Source: Sphaerisporangium siamense (GTDB lineage: Bacteria > Actinomycetota > Actinomycetes > Streptosporangiales > Streptosporangiaceae). From it: a DNA stretch of 64,000 bases. The position numbers and the translations under genes were made by a program. Within the stretch, counting starts at the first letter, position 1. Each line of letters begins with the position of its first letter. Below, piece by piece: positions 61,727-64,000 of this stretch. Location of the stretch: contig NZ_JACHND010000001.1 of the NCBI RefSeq assembly GCF_014205275.1, forward strand, positions 6,820,001 through 6,884,000, read 5' to 3'. Below the pieces are notes generated by a model. It had not been told where the DNA came from and searched no databases. It worked only from the letters and a program-made list of their open reading frames with translations.

Positions 61727-62437
61727 TTACCTGACGAAGGGCTTCCGGCGACCGAGCAACGCCGTACCGACACGCACGTGTGTCGCTCCGTAGGCGATGG
61801 CCTCGGCCAGATCTCCGCTCATTCCGGCCGATACGACCGTCGCGGACGGGTGGTCCGCCCGCAGGGCGGCGGACAGCTCGCGCAGCCGCGCGAACGCCGG
61901 GGCGGGGTCGGCGCCGAGCGGCGCCACGGCCATGACGCCGCCGAGGACCAGCCCCTCCGCGCCGGCGATGGCGTCCGCCAGCGGCGCGAGCCCCGCGGGG
62001 CCGACCCCTCCCCTGCCGGGCTCGTCGCCGAGGGCGACCTGCACCAGGCAGGTGAGGCGGCGCCCGGCCCGGACGGCCTCGCGGGACAGCGCGCCGACCA
62101 GGCGCTCCCGGTCCACCGAGTGGATCACATCGGCGTAGGAGACGACGGACCTGGCCTTGTTGGTCTGCAACTGGCCGACGAAGTGCCAGGTCAGCGGGAG
62201 GTCCGCGCAGTCGCCCGCCTTGGGCTCCGCCTCCTGGTCGCGGTTCTCACCGATGTCGCGGACGCCGAGGCCGGCGAGGATGCGCACGTCGGAGGCGGGG
62301 TAGGTCTTGGTGATCGCCACGAGCGTGACCTCGCCGCGCGCGCGGCCCGCGGCCTCGCAGGCGTCCGCGATGCGGCGCTCGACCTCGGCGAGGCCCGCGG
62401 CGATCTCGTCACGTCGCGTCGTGTGGGTGTCGTTCAC
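61727..62437 (-). CDS. yggS: PLP homeostasis protein, YggS/YlmE family
   Basis: 236 aa. PLP-binding Lys in [13 protein letters not shown], and family blocks [58 protein letters not shown]. It binds pyridoxal phosphate without known catalysis. In other actinobacteria pgeF (ylmD) separates it from ftsZ; here only 129 bp of non-coding sequence does. Confidence 0.94.
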   Translation of the reverse strand: MNDTHTTRRDEIAAGLAEVERRIADACEAAGRARGEVTLVAITKTYPASDVRILAGLGVRDIGENRDQEAEPKAGDCADLPLTWHFVGQLQTNKARSVVSYADVIHSVDRERLVGALSREAVRAGRRLTCLVQVALGDEPGRGGVGPAGLAPLADAIAGAEGLVLGGVMAVAPLGADPAPAFARLRELSAALRADHPSATVVSAGMSGDLAEAIAYGATHVRVGTALLGRRKPFVR

Positions 62438-62566
62438 GTGGGGGTCGCGTCACTTCGGTGGTCGGTACGGGTGGCCGGGCATCAGCGTACGGGCCGCGCC
62501 GGACCCCGGCCGCGCCGCCCCCGCCCGCGCGGCGCGCGCCCCCGCGAGGGGTGCGCGCGCCGGGGC

Positions 62567-64000
62567 TCACTTCAGGAAGTCGGGGACGTCCAGTTCCTCC
62601 TCCTGCTCCTCGAAGACCACCGGACGGCGCCGGGCGGGCTCGGAGACGCGGGAGGTGATGGGGGTGGGCGGCTCGGGCGCCGGCCTCGGGATCGACACCG
62701 GGCCCTGCGGCTCGGCGTGCGGGACCGCCTCGGCGGCCTCGCGCGCGAAGGAGGCGGGCCCGGCGGCGGCCGGAGCCGGGGCGGGCTCGGGGGCCGGGAC
62801 GGGCTCGGGCGCGGGCGCGACCGGGGCCGCCTGCGGCGCCGGATGCGGGGCCGGGTGCGCCGGAGCCGGGTGTGCCGGGGCCGTGCTCGCCGGGGCGGCG
62901 TGCGGGGCCGGCAGCGGGCGGACCGGGGCGGGCCGCTCGGCGCGCGGCGGCTCGGCCCTGGCCGGCTGTGGGGCCGGCTGCGGGGCCGGCGCGGCGGCGC
63001 GGGCCGGCGGCGCGGCCGGCGGCGGGGTCTGCGGGGCGGGCCTCGCGGCCGCCTGCGGGCGCGTCACCGGCTGGGCGGCCGCCTGGTTCTCCGCACCGGG
63101 CTCGTCGAACCCGGCGGCGATCACCGTGACCCGGACCTCGTCGCCGAGGGCGTCGTCGATCACCGTGCCGAAGATGATGTTGGCGTCCAAGGCCGCGGCG
63201 TTGGACACGAGCTGGGCCGCTTCGTTGATCTCGAAGAGTCCGAGGTCGGAGCCGCCGGCGATGGACAGCAGCACGCCGTGGGCGCCGTCGATGCTGGCCT
63301 CCAGCAGCGGGCTGGAGACGGCCATCTCGGCCGCGGCCACCGAGCGGTCGTCGCCGCGGGCGTGGCCGATGCCCATGAGGGCCGACCCGGCGCCGGACAT
63401 GACCGACTTGACGTCCGCGAAGTCGAGGTTGATCAGGCCGGGCGTGGTGATCAGGTCGGTGATGCCCTGGACACCGGACAGCAGGACCTGGTCGGCCGCC
63501 TTGAAGGCGTCCAGCACGCTGACCTGGCGGTCGGAGATCGACAGCAGGCGGTCATTGGGGATGACGATCAGCGTGTCGACCTCGTCGCGCAGGGTCTCTA
63601 TGCCGGCCTCGGCCTGCATGGCCCTGCGGCGGCCCTCGAAGCTGAAGGGCCGGGTGACGACGCCGATGGTGAGCGCGCCGAGCGAGCGGGCGATGTTCGC
63701 CACCACGGGCGCGCCGCCGGTGCCGGTGCCGCCGCCCTCACCGGCCGTGACGAAGACCATGTCGGCGCCCTTGAGGACCTCTTCGATCTCTTCGCGGTGG
63801 TCCTCGGCGGCCTTGCGTCCGACCTCGGGGTTGGCCCCCGCGCCGAGGCCCCGCGTGAGCTCGCGCCCGACGTCCAGCTTGACGTCGGCGTCACTCATCA
63901 GCAGCGCCTGGGCGTCGGTGTTGATGGCGATGAACTCGACGCCCTTGAGTCCCTCCTCGATCATCCGGTTCACGGCGTTCACTCCGCCGCCGCCGATGCC
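62567..64000 (-). CDS. ftsZ: Cell division protein FtsZ (N-terminus outside the window)
   Basis: Partial: the first about 25 residues are beyond 64000. Seen: [20 protein letters not shown] nucleotide loop T1, tubulin signature [21 protein letters not shown]7 region [19 protein letters not shown], and the C-terminal tip ELDVPDFLK for SepF binding. Between about residue 325 and 470 the linker is exceptionally Pro/Ala-rich ([20 protein letters not shown]), longer and less charged than in many FtsZ proteins. FtsZ is the GTPase that forms the Z-ring at sporulation septa. Confidence 0.97.
   Translation of the reverse strand, partial: GIGGGGVNAVNRMIEEGLKGVEFIAINTDAQALLMSDADVKLDVGRELTRGLGAGANPEVGRKAAEDHREEIEEVLKGADMVFVTAGEGGGTGTGGAPVVANIARSLGALTIGVVTRPFSFEGRRRAMQAEAGIETLRDEVDTLIVIPNDRLLSISDRQVSVLDAFKAADQVLLSGVQGITDLITTPGLINLDFADVKSVMSGAGSALMGIGHARGDDRSVAAAEMAVSSPLLEASIDGAHGVLLSIAGGSDLGLFEINEAAQLVSNAAALDANIIFGTVIDDALGDEVRVTVIAAGFDEPGAENQAAAQPVTRPQAAARPAPQTPPPAAPPARAAAPAPQPAPQPARAEPPRAERPAPVRPLPAPHAAPASTAPAHPAPAHPAPHPAPQAAPVAPAPEPVPAPEPAPAPAAAGPASFAREAAEAVPHAEPQGPVSIPRPAPEPPTPITSRVSEPARRRPVVFEEQEEELDVPDFLK

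Overview
The window is very GC-rich, coding-dense DNA with frequent GTG starts, ATGA/GTGA stop-start overlaps and TAGNNT-type leaderless promoters. Gene content (priA in place of hisA, wag31/divIVA, sepF, LppU-type and TIGR03085-type proteins, DUF397/DUF5753 pair, snapalysin, actinobacterial ileS T-box) points to a filamentous actinomycete, most likely Streptosporangiales (Nonomuraea/Streptosporangium/Actinomadura-like). This placement is inferred from family knowledge, not from a search.

Layout. 1-2.0 kb: tail of a two-gene ABC exporter operon (minus). 2.1-4.1 kb: a TIGR03085-type protein, a 53-aa membrane peptide and a Q/P/G-rich LppU-like membrane protein. 4.4-10.1 kb: a compact minus-strand histidine operon hisD-hisC-hisB-(51 aa)-hisH-(112 aa)-priA-hisF, translationally coupled almost throughout. 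10.2-12.1 kb: ybaK-type deacylase and an amidase. 12.1-14.5 kb: a rearranged island with two IS4-type transposase fragments carrying an identical 101-bp inverted repeat, a long perfect hairpin, a lower-GC secreted-protein gene, and a 269-bp duplicate of the amidase 3' end. 14.7-21.1 kb: snapalysin, DUF2567 protein, a MurA with Asp at the catalytic Cys position, a class A PBP and an orphan 432-aa protein.

21.1-26.7 kb is a second plastic region: DUF2306 membrane protein, an aldo/keto reductase plus a frameshifted partial copy 3 kb away, a secreted S33-type peptidase, two decayed copies of one secreted protein, short tandem repeats and an imperfect inverted repeat. 26.7-28.8 kb holds a DUF397 protein, an HTH-DUF5753 regulator and a divergent pair ending in an RsbW-like ATPase (the WhiJ/AbaA/Scr-like layout of actinomycetes). 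29.4-34.0 kb: dnaE and a degenerate DAHP-synthase/chorismate-mutase fusion. 34.4-40.3 kb: three tandem transmembrane Ser/Thr kinases. 40.3-46.2 kb: rluD-type, lspA, TraR/DksA-type and DUF167 genes (minus), diverging from T-box-controlled ileS.

46.2-58.2 kb is an accessory block lying between ileS and the division cluster, which are neighbours in Streptomyces: a YVTN propeller protein, a second S33 peptidase, a small secreted protein, a membrane-anchored HTH protein next to a secreted GH43-like enzyme, pntAB, an FDOR-type flavoprotein and an acyl-CoA-dehydrogenase-like flavoprotein. 58.3-64.0 kb: a membrane protein with two Ada-like Cys motifs, then divIVA, yggT, sepF, yggS and ftsZ (cut by the window end), with pgeF missing from its usual place. 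No rRNA, tRNA or CRISPR was seen.
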